Source: Micromonospora sp. M71_S20
GTDB taxonomy: Bacteria; Actinomycetota; Actinomycetes; Mycobacteriales; Micromonosporaceae
Direction of reading: 5' to 3'
Assembly (NCBI RefSeq): GCF_003664255.1
Contig: NZ_RCCV01000001.1
Coordinates: forward strand, 248,001 to 312,000
DNA: 64,000 nt
Both the position numbers and the translations under genes were made by a program. The notes beneath the pieces are model-generated. The model was given only the letters and a program-made list of their open reading frames with translations, was not told where the DNA came from and did no database searches. Within the stretch, counting starts at the first letter, position 1. Every line of letters starts with the position of its first letter. Positions 52,909 through 61,934 of the stretch are shown in pieces.

Positions 52909-54033
52909 TCAGCGGCGGATGCCCGCCCAGTCGTGGTGCCGGCGGACGGTGGAGAGGATGAAGTCGACCACGCGGCGGGAGGTGTCCGGGACCCGGTAGT
53001 CGACAGGGCACGGCACCCCCTGGGCGGCGACCTGGGCGACGGTTACCTCGACCGCCTCCACGACGCCCTGCGGGTCGAGCCCGGTCATGATGATGCCGCC
53101 GGCGTCCAGCGCCTCGGGACGCTCGATCGACTCGCGCAGCGTCACGGCGGGGAAGCCGAGGATCGCGGCCTCCTCGCTGATCGTGCCGCTGTCGGAGAGC
53201 GTGCAGAAGGCCCTGGTCTGCAGGTGCACGTAGTCGAACAGGCCGAACGGCTCGTGGAACGCGATGCCGTCGAGGGCGGTCGTGTCCGGCGCCAACGCCT
53301 CCAACCGCTTGCGGGTACGCGGGTGCGTGGAGACCAGCACCGGGTGCCCCCACCGGTCGCGGACGGCCCTGAGGCAGTCGAGCAGGCGCTGGAGGCGGTC
53401 CGGCTGGTCCACGTTCTCCTCGCGGTGCGCGCTGACCACGAAGTATCGGCCGGGTGCGAGGTCGAGCTGGCGCAGGACGCCCGAGGCGGCCACGTCGGCC
53501 CGGTAGTGCTCCAGCACCTCCCGCATGGGCGAGCCGGTGTGCAGGATCCGACGCGGGTGCAGCCCCTCGGCGAGCAGGTTGCGCCGGGCGTGCTCCGTGT
53601 AGACCAGGTTGAAGTCGGCGACGTGGTCGACCAGCCGCCGGTTGGTCTCCTCGGGGACGTTGAGGTCGAAGCAGCGGTTGCCGGCCTCCATGTGGTAGAC
53701 CGGCACCCGCATCCGTCGGGCCATCAGCGCGGCGATGCAGCTGTTGGTGTCGCCGAGCACGAGCAGCGCGTCGGGCCGGGTCTCGGCGATCGCCGCCTCC
53801 ATGCCGACCAGCACGCCGCCCAGCACCCGGCCGAGCGACGAGGTGTCCACCCGCAGGAAGCGGTCCGGTTCGCGCAGCCGCAACTCCTTGAAGAAGACGT
53901 CGGAGAGCGTGCTGTCCCAGTTCTGTCCGGTGTGCACCAGCAGGTGGTCCACCGTGTCGTCGAGCCGGGCGATCACCCGGGACAGTCGGATGATCTCGGG
54001 TCGGGTGCCGACCACCGTCATGATCCGGGTCAT
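52909..54033 (-). CDS. fnlC: UDP-sugar 2-epimerase, non-hydrolysing (FnlC/CapG-like)
   Basis: A 374-residue GT-B-fold epimerase of the WecB group. Key segments: VVGTRPEIIRLSRVIARL, HTGQNWDSTLSDVFF, LVLGDTNSCIAALMARRMRVPVYHMEAGNRCFD, PEETNRRLVDHVADFN, VVSAHREENVD and CTLSDSGTISEEAAILGFPAVTLRESIERPEA. The ALMARR and NRCFD form, and a location with fnlA and fnlB, point to the last step of UDP-N-acetyl-L-fucosamine synthesis rather than ManNAc formation. The ATG overlaps the glycosyltransferase stop by 4 bases; it is the last gene of the operon. Confidence 0.88.
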   Translation of the reverse strand: MTRIMTVVGTRPEIIRLSRVIARLDDTVDHLLVHTGQNWDSTLSDVFFKELRLREPDRFLRVDTSSLGRVLGGVLVGMEAAIAETRPDALLVLGDTNSCIAALMARRMRVPVYHMEAGNRCFDLNVPEETNRRLVDHVADFNLVYTEHARRNLLAEGLHPRRILHTGSPMREVLEHYRADVAASGVLRQLDLAPGRYFVVSAHREENVDQPDRLQRLLDCLRAVRDRWGHPVLVSTHPRTRKRLEALAPDTTALDGIAFHEPFGLFDYVHLQTRAFCTLSDSGTISEEAAILGFPAVTLRESIERPEALDAGGIIMTGLDPQGVVEAVEVTVAQVAAQGVPCPVDYRVPDTSRRVVDFILSTVRRHHDWAGIRR

Positions 54034-55268
54034 GCCCGTCCTCTCTCTGCTGCCAGCTTGGTCATGATGTCCTCGAACTGGTCCACGCCCACCCGTAGCG
54101 ACATGCGCTCCTGGTAGACCCGTCGGGCCCGCTGGCCCAGTTCCGCCCGGACCGCCGCGGACTCGGCCGCCGCGACGGAGAAGCGCGCGGCGAGCGCGCG
54201 CCAGTCCCCCGGCGGGGAGACCAGGCCGACCCCGGCCGAACGGACCAGGGCCGCGGCGTCACCGCCCACGGACGCGATCACCGGCGTGCCGCAGGCCAGC
54301 GCGGCCTGCAACTTCGACGGGATGCTGCCGCGCAGCGCGGGCAGGTCCCGCAGGCAGACCAGCTGCCAGTCGGCGGCGGCGTACAGCGCGGCCATCCGTT
54401 CGGCGGGCTGCCGGCCGACGAACCGCACGTTGTCGGCGCCGAGATCCGCGGCGAGCCGGCGCGCGGCCTGCTCGCCAGCACCCGAGCCCACCAGCACCAG
54501 GTCGATCCGGTCGCGCACGGCGGCCGCCGCCCGGATCGCGGTCTCGATCCCCTGCAACAGGCCGATGTTGCCGGCGAACATCACCGTGCAGCGCCCGCGG
54601 TGACCGAGCACCGCGCGGGCCTCGTCGGTGGCCGGCACCGGCCGGAACAGCGCGTCGTCGGTCCAGTTCCACACCACCCGGACCCGGTCGGGGTCCGCGC
54701 CCCGGGCCACGACCAGGTCGGCCATCGCCGGCGAGATCACCACGACGGCGCCGGCCAGGCGGTACGTCGCGCGCATCAGTGCGGCGACGCCGCGCTCCAG
54801 GGCCCGGCCCGCCCGGCCGGCGGGGGCCATGCCCGAGCCGAGCACCGACTCCGGCCACAGGTCCTGGACGTGCAGCACGATCGGCGTACGCCGGGCCAGG
54901 CGGGCCAGCGCCGCCGCGGCGGCGGAGGTGGGTGGTGGGTGGTAGACGTAGGTGACGTCGACGCCCGCGAACCAGCGGACGCCGCCCAGCGCGCTGCTGG
55001 CCCCGAAGGACAGGTGGCTCAGCGCGCGCCGGGCGGCGGACGTGTCGTGGCTGGGGTAGGCGGGCACGCGCCGGACGGCGACCGGCCCGTCGGACTCGGT
55101 GTGCCTCCAGCGCTGCCGCCAGCCGGGGAAGGTCCGGCCGTGCGGATAGCTCGGGAAGGTGGTCAACACCCGCACGTCGTGGCCGCGCTCGGCCAGTTGC
55201 CGCGCCAGGTTGCCCGGGATGAACACCCCTTCGGGCGGGTACCACTGGCTGACCAGGCCGATCCTCAC
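54030..55268 (-). CDS. GT4 glycosyltransferase (WbuB-like)
   Basis: A 412-residue GT-B enzyme. The N-terminal half starts VRIGLVSQWYPPEGVFIPGNLARQLAERGHDVRVLTTFPSYPHG, with LHVQDLWPESV. The donor half has TVMFAGNIGLLQGIETAI, FVGRQPAERMAALYAAAD and a GSIPSKLQAALACGTPVIASV Glu-less variant of the EX7E region. WbuB-type enzymes add L-FucNAc to an undecaprenyl-linked sugar, which fits its place between fnlB and fnlC. The GTG start overlaps the fnlB stop by 4 bases. Confidence 0.83.
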   Translation of the reverse strand: MRIGLVSQWYPPEGVFIPGNLARQLAERGHDVRVLTTFPSYPHGRTFPGWRQRWRHTESDGPVAVRRVPAYPSHDTSAARRALSHLSFGASSALGGVRWFAGVDVTYVYHPPPTSAAAAALARLARRTPIVLHVQDLWPESVLGSGMAPAGRAGRALERGVAALMRATYRLAGAVVVISPAMADLVVARGADPDRVRVVWNWTDDALFRPVPATDEARAVLGHRGRCTVMFAGNIGLLQGIETAIRAAAAVRDRIDLVLVGSGAGEQAARRLAADLGADNVRFVGRQPAERMAALYAAADWQLVCLRDLPALRGSIPSKLQAALACGTPVIASVGGDAAALVRSAGVGLVSPPGDWRALAARFSVAAAESAAVRAELGQRARRVYQERMSLRVGVDQFEDIMTKLAAERGRA

Positions 55269-56392
55269 GCGACGGCCACGGCGTGCTCCGGCCGGCCCGT
55301 CTCCACCGGCTCGGGCCAGGTGTCCGGCCGTCCCGGGTCGAACAGCTCGTTCGTCCAGAACATGGTGACCAGGTCGTCGCCGCCGGTGTTGACCAGCTTG
55401 TGCGCCCACATGGTGGGCATGTCCACCAGCACCGGCTCGTCGCCGGAGACCGGGAACCGCACCACCCCGGTGTCGCCGACCCGGCGCAGGCTGATCTCCG
55501 CCGAGCCCCGCAGCACGACGAAGCGTTCCACCTTGGCCAGGTGGAAGTGCTCGCCGCGGGTGACGCCGGGCCGGGTGGTGGAGCAGAAGGTCTGGCCGCC
55601 TCCCCCGTGCGCCTTGACCGTCTCGACCAGCTCGCCCCGGGCGTCCGCCCGGCGGGGCAGCGCCAGCGGGTAGTGCGCCGGGAAGCAGTGCGAGCGGTAG
55701 GTGTTGAACAGCCGCACGTCGTGCCGGTCCACCAGGGCCGGCAGCTCGCCCGTCCGGTAGGTGACGGCGACGTCGGCGAGCCGGTCGGCGAGGGCCCGTA
55801 CGCCGGTCCGCAGCGCCGGCATGGCCGGGTCCCACGAGCCACCGGCCGGTACGCCGACGAGCCGGGCCGCCGCGTCGGTGACGTGCACCAGGCTCAGCTC
55901 GCGGTCGCCGTGCACCTCCGGCTGCCCGCCCTCGGCGAGCAGCCGGCAGAACGTCGCGACCGCGGAGTTGTAGTACGGCCGGCCGTGCTCGCCGTACAGG
56001 TTGGGCAGCAGGACGTCGTCGACGGGCAGGCCCGTGTCGGCCAGGATGCCGGCGGCGGCGGCCTTGGCGTCGCCGTAGGGCGTGCCGTTGCCGGCCTGCA
56101 CCGAGTTGGCGAAGACCACCGCGGCGGGCGGGGTCGGGCAGTGCTTGAGGCCCTGCGCGAGCTGGGCGGCGAGCTGCACGTTGCCGGCGGCGACGTCGGC
56201 CGGCTCGCCCCGGTTGACCCCGGCCAGGTGCAGCACCCGGTCGACGCCGTCGACCTTCGCCGCGACCCGCTCCGGGTCGGTCAGGTCGGCCCGGGTGACG
56301 ACGACGGGCTCCGGCCAGCCGAGGACGCGCAGCAGCACCCGCACGTGCCAGCCGAGGAAGCCGCCGGCGCCGGTGACCGCCAGCCTCAGCAC
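55265..56392 (-). CDS. fnlB: UDP-2-acetamido-2,6-dideoxy-hexulose reductase (FnlB/CapF-like)
   Basis: A 375-residue two-domain enzyme. An SDR domain (LRLAVTGAGGFLGWHVRVLL, residues ~1-245) is fused to a C-terminal cupin (GQTFCSTTRPGVTRGEHFHLAKVERFVVLRG) whose histidines would bind metal, exactly the CapF layout. It performs the C3-epimerisation/C4-reduction that gives UDP-N-acetyl-6-deoxy-talosamine before 2-epimerisation by FnlC. The expected SDR Tyr/Lys is in PYGDAKAAA. GTG 56392 overlaps the fnlA stop by 7 bases. Confidence 0.88.
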   Translation of the reverse strand: MLRLAVTGAGGFLGWHVRVLLRVLGWPEPVVVTRADLTDPERVAAKVDGVDRVLHLAGVNRGEPADVAAGNVQLAAQLAQGLKHCPTPPAAVVFANSVQAGNGTPYGDAKAAAAGILADTGLPVDDVLLPNLYGEHGRPYYNSAVATFCRLLAEGGQPEVHGDRELSLVHVTDAAARLVGVPAGGSWDPAMPALRTGVRALADRLADVAVTYRTGELPALVDRHDVRLFNTYRSHCFPAHYPLALPRRADARGELVETVKAHGGGGQTFCSTTRPGVTRGEHFHLAKVERFVVLRGSAEISLRRVGDTGVVRFPVSGDEPVLVDMPTMWAHKLVNTGGDDLVTMFWTNELFDPGRPDTWPEPVETGRPEHAVAVA

Positions 56393-57426
56393 GCCAGCAC
56401 CGGGTCCCGCAGGGCCAGCTCCGCGCGGATCTCCGGCAGCGTCTTCAGCAGCTCGACGATCTCCGGTACGCCCAGCCGCGGCGCGTTGGCGGAGTTGAAG
56501 TCCTCCCGCGGCCCCTGGCCCAGCTCCCCCTCGGAGACGTAGAGCGCGTAGTTGAGGTCGCGGGCGTCCAGCGGCACCCGGAGGAAGTCGCCGAAGTCGT
56601 CGGCCTGGGCGAGTTCCTCCCGGCTGGCCAGCGTCTCGTCCTGCTTCTCGCCGTGCCGTACGCCGATCACGTCGAGCTTCGCGGGCACGTCGAAGAGCTC
56701 GCAGACCGCCTCGGCCAGGTCGCCGACGGTGCAGGCGACGGCCTTGCGGATGAAGATGTCGCCGGGCCGGGCGTGCTGGAAGGCGTGCTCGACCAGCTCC
56801 ACCGAGTCGGCCAGCGACATCAGGAAGCGCGTCATCCCCGGGTCCGTCACCGTGGGCGCCCGGCCCGCCTTGATCTGCTCGATGAACAGCGGGATCACCG
56901 AGCCGCGGGAGTACATGACGTTGCCGTACCGGACGCAGGAGACCGTGGTCGCGCTGTTCGGGTTGTTCCGGGCGTGCGCCTGGGCGACCTTCTCCATCAT
57001 GGCCTTGCTCATCCCCATCGCGTTGACGGGGTAGACGGCCTTGTCGGTGCTCAGCACGACCACGGAGCCGACGCCGTTGCGCTCCGCCGCCTCGACGACG
57101 TTGGCGCTGCCCAGGACGTTGGTCCGCACCGCCTCCAGCGGGAAGAACTCGCACGAGGGCACCTGCTTGAGCGCCGCCGCGTGGAAGATGTGGTCGATGC
57201 CCCGGCTGGCCCGCAGCACCGAGTCGTAGTCGCGCACGTCCCCGACGTGGTAGCGCACCCGGTCGTCGCCGAGCTGCCGGCGCATGTCGTCCTGCTTGGC
57301 CTCGTCGCGGCTGAGCACCCGGACCTCGCCGACGCCGCGGTCGAGGAGGCGGCGCACCATCGTCCTGCCGAAGGAACCCGTGCCGCCGGTAATGAGGACC
57401 CGACGGCCGGTGGTCATGAAGGTCAT
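56386..57426 (-). CDS. fnlA: UDP-GlcNAc 4,6-dehydratase, 5-inverting (FnlA/CapE-like)
   Basis: A 346-residue soluble SDR dehydratase. Landmarks: VLITGGTGSFGRTMVRRLLD, SRDEAKQDDMRRQLGD, FHAAALKQVPSCEFFPLEAVRTNV and the signature STDKAVYPVNAMGMSKAMMEK, which is characteristic of FnlA/CapE. It begins UDP-N-acetyl-L-fucosamine synthesis from UDP-GlcNAc. ATG 57426 follows GGGAG by 6 bases; the longer open frame upstream is not supported. fnlA, fnlB, the WbuB-like gene and fnlC form one overlapping operon. Confidence 0.9.
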   Translation of the reverse strand: MTFMTTGRRVLITGGTGSFGRTMVRRLLDRGVGEVRVLSRDEAKQDDMRRQLGDDRVRYHVGDVRDYDSVLRASRGIDHIFHAAALKQVPSCEFFPLEAVRTNVLGSANVVEAAERNGVGSVVVLSTDKAVYPVNAMGMSKAMMEKVAQAHARNNPNSATTVSCVRYGNVMYSRGSVIPLFIEQIKAGRAPTVTDPGMTRFLMSLADSVELVEHAFQHARPGDIFIRKAVACTVGDLAEAVCELFDVPAKLDVIGVRHGEKQDETLASREELAQADDFGDFLRVPLDARDLNYALYVSEGELGQGPREDFNSANAPRLGVPEIVELLKTLPEIRAELALRDPVLAC

Positions 57427-57523
57427 GGAATCTCCCGTGTCATCGCTCGCCGGCCGCCACCCCCGCCCTCGCGCGTGTGCCACCGGCAAGGCCCGCGCGT
57501 CCGTACGGCGGCAGGGCTGGTCC

Positions 57524-57542
57524 CCCGGGTGCGGCACCCGGG
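57524..57542. terminator. Palindrome between GT gene and fnlA
   Basis: CCCGGGTGC (57524-57532) and GCACCCGGG (57534-57542) pair around one central base. It lies between the end of one minus-strand gene and the start of fnlA. It may terminate or attenuate read-through, or be an operator for the fnl operon. Confidence 0.4.
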
Positions 57543-57582
57543 ACAACGAGACGCCCGGGTAGAGAGATACGCGTTGGGTGAT

Positions 57583-58764
57583 TTACTCGACAAAAGGGAC
57601 GCATTCCGCACCGCTGACGTGTGACCGTAGGCGCATCACGTCCAAGATGCTCTCCCGGGCCACAGTCGACCGCCACCGGCGGTAGGCGTCCGCGGCGGCC
57701 AGGCGCGCGTCGTGGCGTTGCTCAGGCGTCCGGGCGGCCCACCGGTCGATCTCCGCGGCCCAGGCGGCGGCCGTGAGGTCCGACACCACCGACCCGCCCC
57801 CGCCGGTCAGTACGGGCGTCCACGGTGTGCGGTCGGAGCAGAGGACCGGGCAGGCGGCGGCAAGGCTCTCGGCGATGACGTGACCGAAGTTCTCCCCGAG
57901 AGTCGGCATGACCAGCGCGTCGTGGTCGGCGAGCGCCTCCACCACCTCGGACGGCGCCAGCATGCCCTCGTACCGGACCCGCACCGTCGGTGGCAGCACG
58001 GCGATCAGCGCCTCGCAGCGCCGCCAGTAGGCCGCGTCCTCGATCGGGCCGTACACGACCAGCGTCACGGGCAGCCGCACGGCCGCCAGCGCCTCCAACG
58101 CCAGAGCAAGGTTCTTCATCGCGGCGACACGCCCGACGAACACCAGCCTCAGCGGCCCTGGCGCGGGCGACGGGACCGACGCCGGTTCCGGCGGCAGCGG
58201 GCTCTGGTTGGCGTTGATCTGGACGGCCGCCCAAGGGAACAGCCGCCGGATGTCGGCGGCCTCCCGCTCGGTGGAGGCGTGGAACGACGCGTCCAGCCGG
58301 CGCAGGACGCGCCGCCAGCCGGCGACGAACAGCCGTTTGCGCGCCGAACGCAGCGACAGAGCCCCGGACGAACACTCGCCCCGCGGCGCCACCAGCACCC
58401 GGTCGGCCCGCAACAGGCCGCAACTGACGGCGACGATCGGGAACACCGACATCGGCGCCCACAGGCTGTTGACGTAGAGCAGGTCGAAACGCGTCCGCCG
58501 CAGCTCGCGCCAGAGCGCGAGCCACTGTCTCGGACTGCGCAGCGACAGGTAGAAGACCGGAACTCGGCCGCGGGCGTGCCAGCGACCGGACAGTCCCGGG
58601 TAGGACCGCACGTCGCCGAGGTCGCGGTCGCGGGTAACCAGCGTCGGCGCTGTCGCGGGCGAGGCCGCGTCCAGAATGTGCGCGACCGACCGACCGGGGC
58701 CGCCGCCGCGAAAGCCCGGCTCGAAGTACGTGCAGGTGACCAGCACCCGGAACGGCGCCGGCAT
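57583..58764 (-). CDS. GT4 glycosyltransferase
   Basis: A 393-residue GT-B glycosyltransferase. The N-terminus reads MPAPFRVLVTCTYFEPGFRGGGPGRSVAHIL. The donor half has LRLVFVGRVAAMKNLALALEALAAV and the EX7E-type VMPTLGENFGHVIAESLAAACPVLCSD, with both glutamates. These features support a retaining transferase using a nucleotide sugar in the cytoplasm. It heads the minus-strand operon that continues to fnlA after 156 bases. Which sugar it adds is unknown; perosamine or the residue beyond FucNAc is possible. ATG 58764 is chosen by homology of the N-terminus; no strong ribosome site is seen. Confidence 0.82.
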   Translation of the reverse strand: MPAPFRVLVTCTYFEPGFRGGGPGRSVAHILDAASPATAPTLVTRDRDLGDVRSYPGLSGRWHARGRVPVFYLSLRSPRQWLALWRELRRTRFDLLYVNSLWAPMSVFPIVAVSCGLLRADRVLVAPRGECSSGALSLRSARKRLFVAGWRRVLRRLDASFHASTEREAADIRRLFPWAAVQINANQSPLPPEPASVPSPAPGPLRLVFVGRVAAMKNLALALEALAAVRLPVTLVVYGPIEDAAYWRRCEALIAVLPPTVRVRYEGMLAPSEVVEALADHDALVMPTLGENFGHVIAESLAAACPVLCSDRTPWTPVLTGGGGSVVSDLTAAAWAAEIDRWAARTPEQRHDARLAAADAYRRWRSTVARESILDVMRLRSHVSGAECVPFVE

Positions 58765-58998
58765 CGGGCGGGTGTCCGGCCCGGAGAAACCGCTACGGTC
58801 GTCCAGGCGGCTCTGCTGCACAAGACCTCCCGGACCAGGGAACTGCCACGCCGAATTCGAAGGGGCAAACGAGCGCCGCGCCCGCCGGTTACCCCTCGTG
58901 GCGGATGCGTCGGATCTGGCAAAGGCATTCGTCGACGATCGCGGCCGCGAATGTGAAAGCCGCCTGCACAACCCGCCCGCGCCGGTATAACCGGTGCC

Positions 58999-59691
58999 AT
59001 GCCCAGCGTCCAGACCGCCCACCCGCCCACCCGGCGGGCCCTCCTCCACCAGGGACGCCCCCTCGTCGTCCTCGGCACCTCCGGGCACGCCCGGGAGATC
59101 GCTTGGATTGCGGAGCAGGCCGACCAGCCGGTGCTGGGATGCGTCGGCCCCTATCGAGCGGCCGAACACGACCGGCTCTCCGTGCCGTGGCTGGGCGACG
59201 ACGACTGGCTCGACACCGCCGACCCGACCGTGCGCTACGTCGTGGGCGTCGGCGACGGGGCCCTACGGGCCCGGATCGACCAGGCCGCCGGCCGCAACGG
59301 ACGTCGCTGCGGCTCGTTGGTCTCCCCGACGGCGGTGATCGGCGCCCGATGCACGGTGGGCGAGGGCAGCGTCTTCTGGCCCGGCGCGGTGCTCACCACC
59401 GACGTCCGGCTCGGCCGGCATGTCCACATCGGCACCCGGGCGACCGTGGGCCACGACACCGTCATAGGCGACTACGCCACGTTGTTGCCCGGCTGCACGG
59501 TGGCCGGCAGCAGCCGGATCGGCGACGGCGCCACCGTCGCCGCAGGGGCCACGGTCGTCGACAACATCTCGATCGGGCGCGACGCGGTGGTGGGCGCCGG
59601 GGCGGTGGTTGTCCGGGACGTCCCGGACAACGTCGTCGTGGTGGGCGTTCCGGCCCGGATACTTCGCCCCACCCGTCCGTCGGCGCACTGA
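58999..59691 (+). CDS. Left-handed beta-helix N-acetyltransferase (PglD/PerB-like)
   Basis: A 230-residue enzyme with the same two-part plan as the PglD-like gene at 50182: a Rossmann-like half (LVVLGTSGHAREIAWIAEQA) and a hexapeptide-repeat half with ATVGHDTVIGDYATLLPGCTVAGSS. The His in ATVGHD is the expected general base. It immediately precedes gmd and a perosamine synthase, so it likely makes GDP-N-acetylperosamine, as PerB does. A TATAAC box (58986-58991) ends 7 bases before ATG 58999, suggesting a leaderless transcript. Confidence 0.82.
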   Translation: MPSVQTAHPPTRRALLHQGRPLVVLGTSGHAREIAWIAEQADQPVLGCVGPYRAAEHDRLSVPWLGDDDWLDTADPTVRYVVGVGDGALRARIDQAAGRNGRRCGSLVSPTAVIGARCTVGEGSVFWPGAVLTTDVRLGRHVHIGTRATVGHDTVIGDYATLLPGCTVAGSSRIGDGATVAAGATVVDNISIGRDAVVGAGAVVVRDVPDNVVVVGVPARILRPTRPSAH

Positions 59692-59727
59692 ACAGCAGCT
59701 TCACCTCACTTCTGCGAAAGGCGCGGC

Positions 59728-60741
59728 ATGAGTCGAGTCGCACTCATCACCGGCATCACCGGGCAGGACGGCAGCTACTTGTCGGAACTCCTGCTCGACA
59801 AGGGCTACACGGTGCACGGCCTCAAGCGCCGGTCGTCCAGCTTCAACACGGAGCGGATCGACCGGCTCGACGTCCACCCGCGGCACCCGGACGCGCGCCT
59901 GTTCCTGCACTACAGCGACCTCTCCGACGCCGGCTCGCTGGTGGGGCTGCTCCGCGACATCCAGCCACACGAGATCTACAACCTGGGGGCGCAGAGCCAT
60001 GTCCGGGTGTCCTTCGACATCCCGGGCTACACCGCGGACGTCACCGGGATGGGTGCGCTGCGGCTGCTGGAGGCCGCCCGCCTCGCCGGTGTCGACAGCC
60101 GTTTCTATCAGGCGTCGTCGTCGGAAATGTTCGGCTCGACCCCGCCCCCGCAGCGCGAGGAGACCCCGTTCCACCCGCGCAGCCCGTACGCCTGCGCCAA
60201 GGTGTTCGCCTACTGGGCGGCGATCAACTACCGTGAGTCCTACGGCATGTACTGCGCCAACGGGATTCTGTTCAACCACGAGAGCCCTCGTCGGGGCGAG
60301 AACTTCGTGACCCGGAAGATCAGCCGGGCCGTTGCGCGCATCGAGGCGGGCATCCAGGACCGGCTCTACCTCGGCAACCTCGACGCGGTGCGGGACTGGG
60401 GGTACGCCCCGGAGTACATGGAGGCGGTCTGGCTGAGCCTCCAGCAGGACCGGCCGGACGACTTCGTGGTGGCCACAGGCGAGGGCCACACCGTGCGACA
60501 GTTCGTCGAGGCCGCCTTCGCCCACGTTGGTCTGGACTGGGAGAGATACGTTATGACCGACCCGGCGTATCTCCGGCCGGCCGAGGTGGACGCCCTCATC
60601 GGCGACTACGGCAAGGCTCGCCGGCAACTCGGTTGGGCCCCCAAGACCCTCTTCGGCGACCTAGTCCGGGTGATGGTGGACGCCGACCGCCAACTACTCG
60701 AGGACGAGCGGATGGGCCGGCTGGTGCGGGTGGACCGGTGA
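59728..60741 (+). CDS. gmd: GDP-mannose 4,6-dehydratase
   Basis: A 337-residue extended SDR. It shows [41 protein letters not shown], the [13 protein letters not shown] segment, [18 protein letters not shown] (YxxxK) and the GDP-mannose-site stretch [20 protein letters not shown]. It makes GDP-4-keto-6-deoxy-D-mannose, the substrate for the perosamine synthase encoded two genes on. The length is a little shorter than E. coli Gmd. It follows the acetyltransferase by 36 bases and overlaps the next gene by 4. Confidence 0.94.
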   Translation: MSRVALITGITGQDGSYLSELLLDKGYTVHGLKRRSSSFNTERIDRLDVHPRHPDARLFLHYSDLSDAGSLVGLLRDIQPHEIYNLGAQSHVRVSFDIPGYTADVTGMGALRLLEAARLAGVDSRFYQASSSEMFGSTPPPQREETPFHPRSPYACAKVFAYWAAINYRESYGMYCANGILFNHESPRRGENFVTRKISRAVARIEAGIQDRLYLGNLDAVRDWGYAPEYMEAVWLSLQQDRPDDFVVATGEGHTVRQFVEAAFAHVGLDWERYVMTDPAYLRPAEVDALIGDYGKARRQLGWAPKTLFGDLVRVMVDADRQLLEDERMGRLVRVDR

Positions 60742-61934
60742 GGGTAGGCATCGACGCCACCACGGTGCGACCTGGGCACTCCGCCGGGATCGAGGCGTTC
60801 TGCTACGGCCTGCTCGACGGCCTGGCCGCCACCGAACACGAACTGACCGTGCATGTGCTCGGCGGCACCGGGGACGATTGGCGCCAGCGGGTGGCCTCGA
60901 ACCGGGTCGCCTGGTCCGAGGTTCGAACGACGTTGCGCACGGACAACACGGTTGGCCGTCTGCTGCGCCGGCACACTCCCGGGGCCGTCGCATCCTCGCT
61001 GGTGCTGCGCCGCACCGTGAACCTGGTGCGTCAGTGGAGCCGGCCCCGGACGTCCGACGCAGACGTGATGCTGCACCCGTTCGCCGCGGCGCCGGCCCAT
61101 GGCGACCCGGCGGTCATCGTGCTGCACGACCTGCGTCACCTCCACCCCGAGCACGGCTCGGCGGGCTACGCGGAGGTCATCCGCCGAAACGTGGCCCGCG
61201 CCGCCGCCGTGGTGGTCTCCTGGCCGCACCCGTACGCCCAGGCGGTGCGGGCGTTCCCCGAGGCGCGGGAGCGGATCGCGCTGATCCCGCTGCCGGCCTT
61301 TCACTCGTCGGCGGGGCCGTCCGCCGAGCCCGAGCCGGGGCTGCTGCTGTACCCGTCGTCCACCGCCCGACTGAAGAACCACGCCACGCTGCTGGAGGCC
61401 ATGGCGCTGCTGCCCGAATGCCGCCTCCTCTGCCCCGGGCCGCTGGTGGAGCCCGAGGCAAGCCGCTTACTCGCCCGCGCCGACCAGCCCGACCTGCGGG
61501 GCCGGGTTTCGTTTCCCGGCTTCGTGAGCACCACCGAACTGGCGTCGCTGTATGCCCGCGCCAGCGCCGTGGTGGTGCCGTCCCTGTGGGAGGCGGCAAG
61601 CGGGGCGATGCTGGAGGCGTTCAGCTGGGGGCTGCCCGTCGCTTGCGCCGACTCCGAGCCACTGCTCGCCCAGCTCGACTTCACCGGAGCGGACGCGGCA
61701 GTCTTCGCCGCCCGCGACCCTGCCGCCCTCGCGCATGCGGTGCGGCGGGTCCTATCCGACCCCGGGCACTACGCGCGCTCGTCCCGGGCGGCGGGGACAC
61801 TCCTCAGCGGACGGACCTGGGCCGACACGGCAGCCGACTACACGGCCGTACTGGAGTGGGTGGTTGCCGGCCGGCCCGGCCCGATGCCCCGGTCGGCGTT
61901 CGCCGACGCCCTGACTCGTGAAGGAACTCGATGA
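60738..61934 (+). CDS. GT4-like glycosyltransferase
   Basis: A 398-residue GT-B glycosyltransferase. The N-terminal half starts [29 protein letters not shown]. The C-terminal half has [73 protein letters not shown] with the EX7E-like glutamates. It is coupled (4-base overlap) to gmd on one side and to the perosamine synthase on the other, so it is the best candidate for perosamine transfer. The start is GTG 60738. Confidence 0.85.
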   Translation: MRVGIDATTVRPGHSAGIEAFCYGLLDGLAATEHELTVHVLGGTGDDWRQRVASNRVAWSEVRTTLRTDNTVGRLLRRHTPGAVASSLVLRRTVNLVRQWSRPRTSDADVMLHPFAAAPAHGDPAVIVLHDLRHLHPEHGSAGYAEVIRRNVARAAAVVVSWPHPYAQAVRAFPEARERIALIPLPAFHSSAGPSAEPEPGLLLYPSSTARLKNHATLLEAMALLPECRLLCPGPLVEPEASRLLARADQPDLRGRVSFPGFVSTTELASLYARASAVVVPSLWEAASGAMLEAFSWGLPVACADSEPLLAQLDFTGADAAVFAARDPAALAHAVRRVLSDPGHYARSSRAAGTLLSGRTWADTAADYTAVLEWVVAGRPGPMPRSAFADALTREGTR

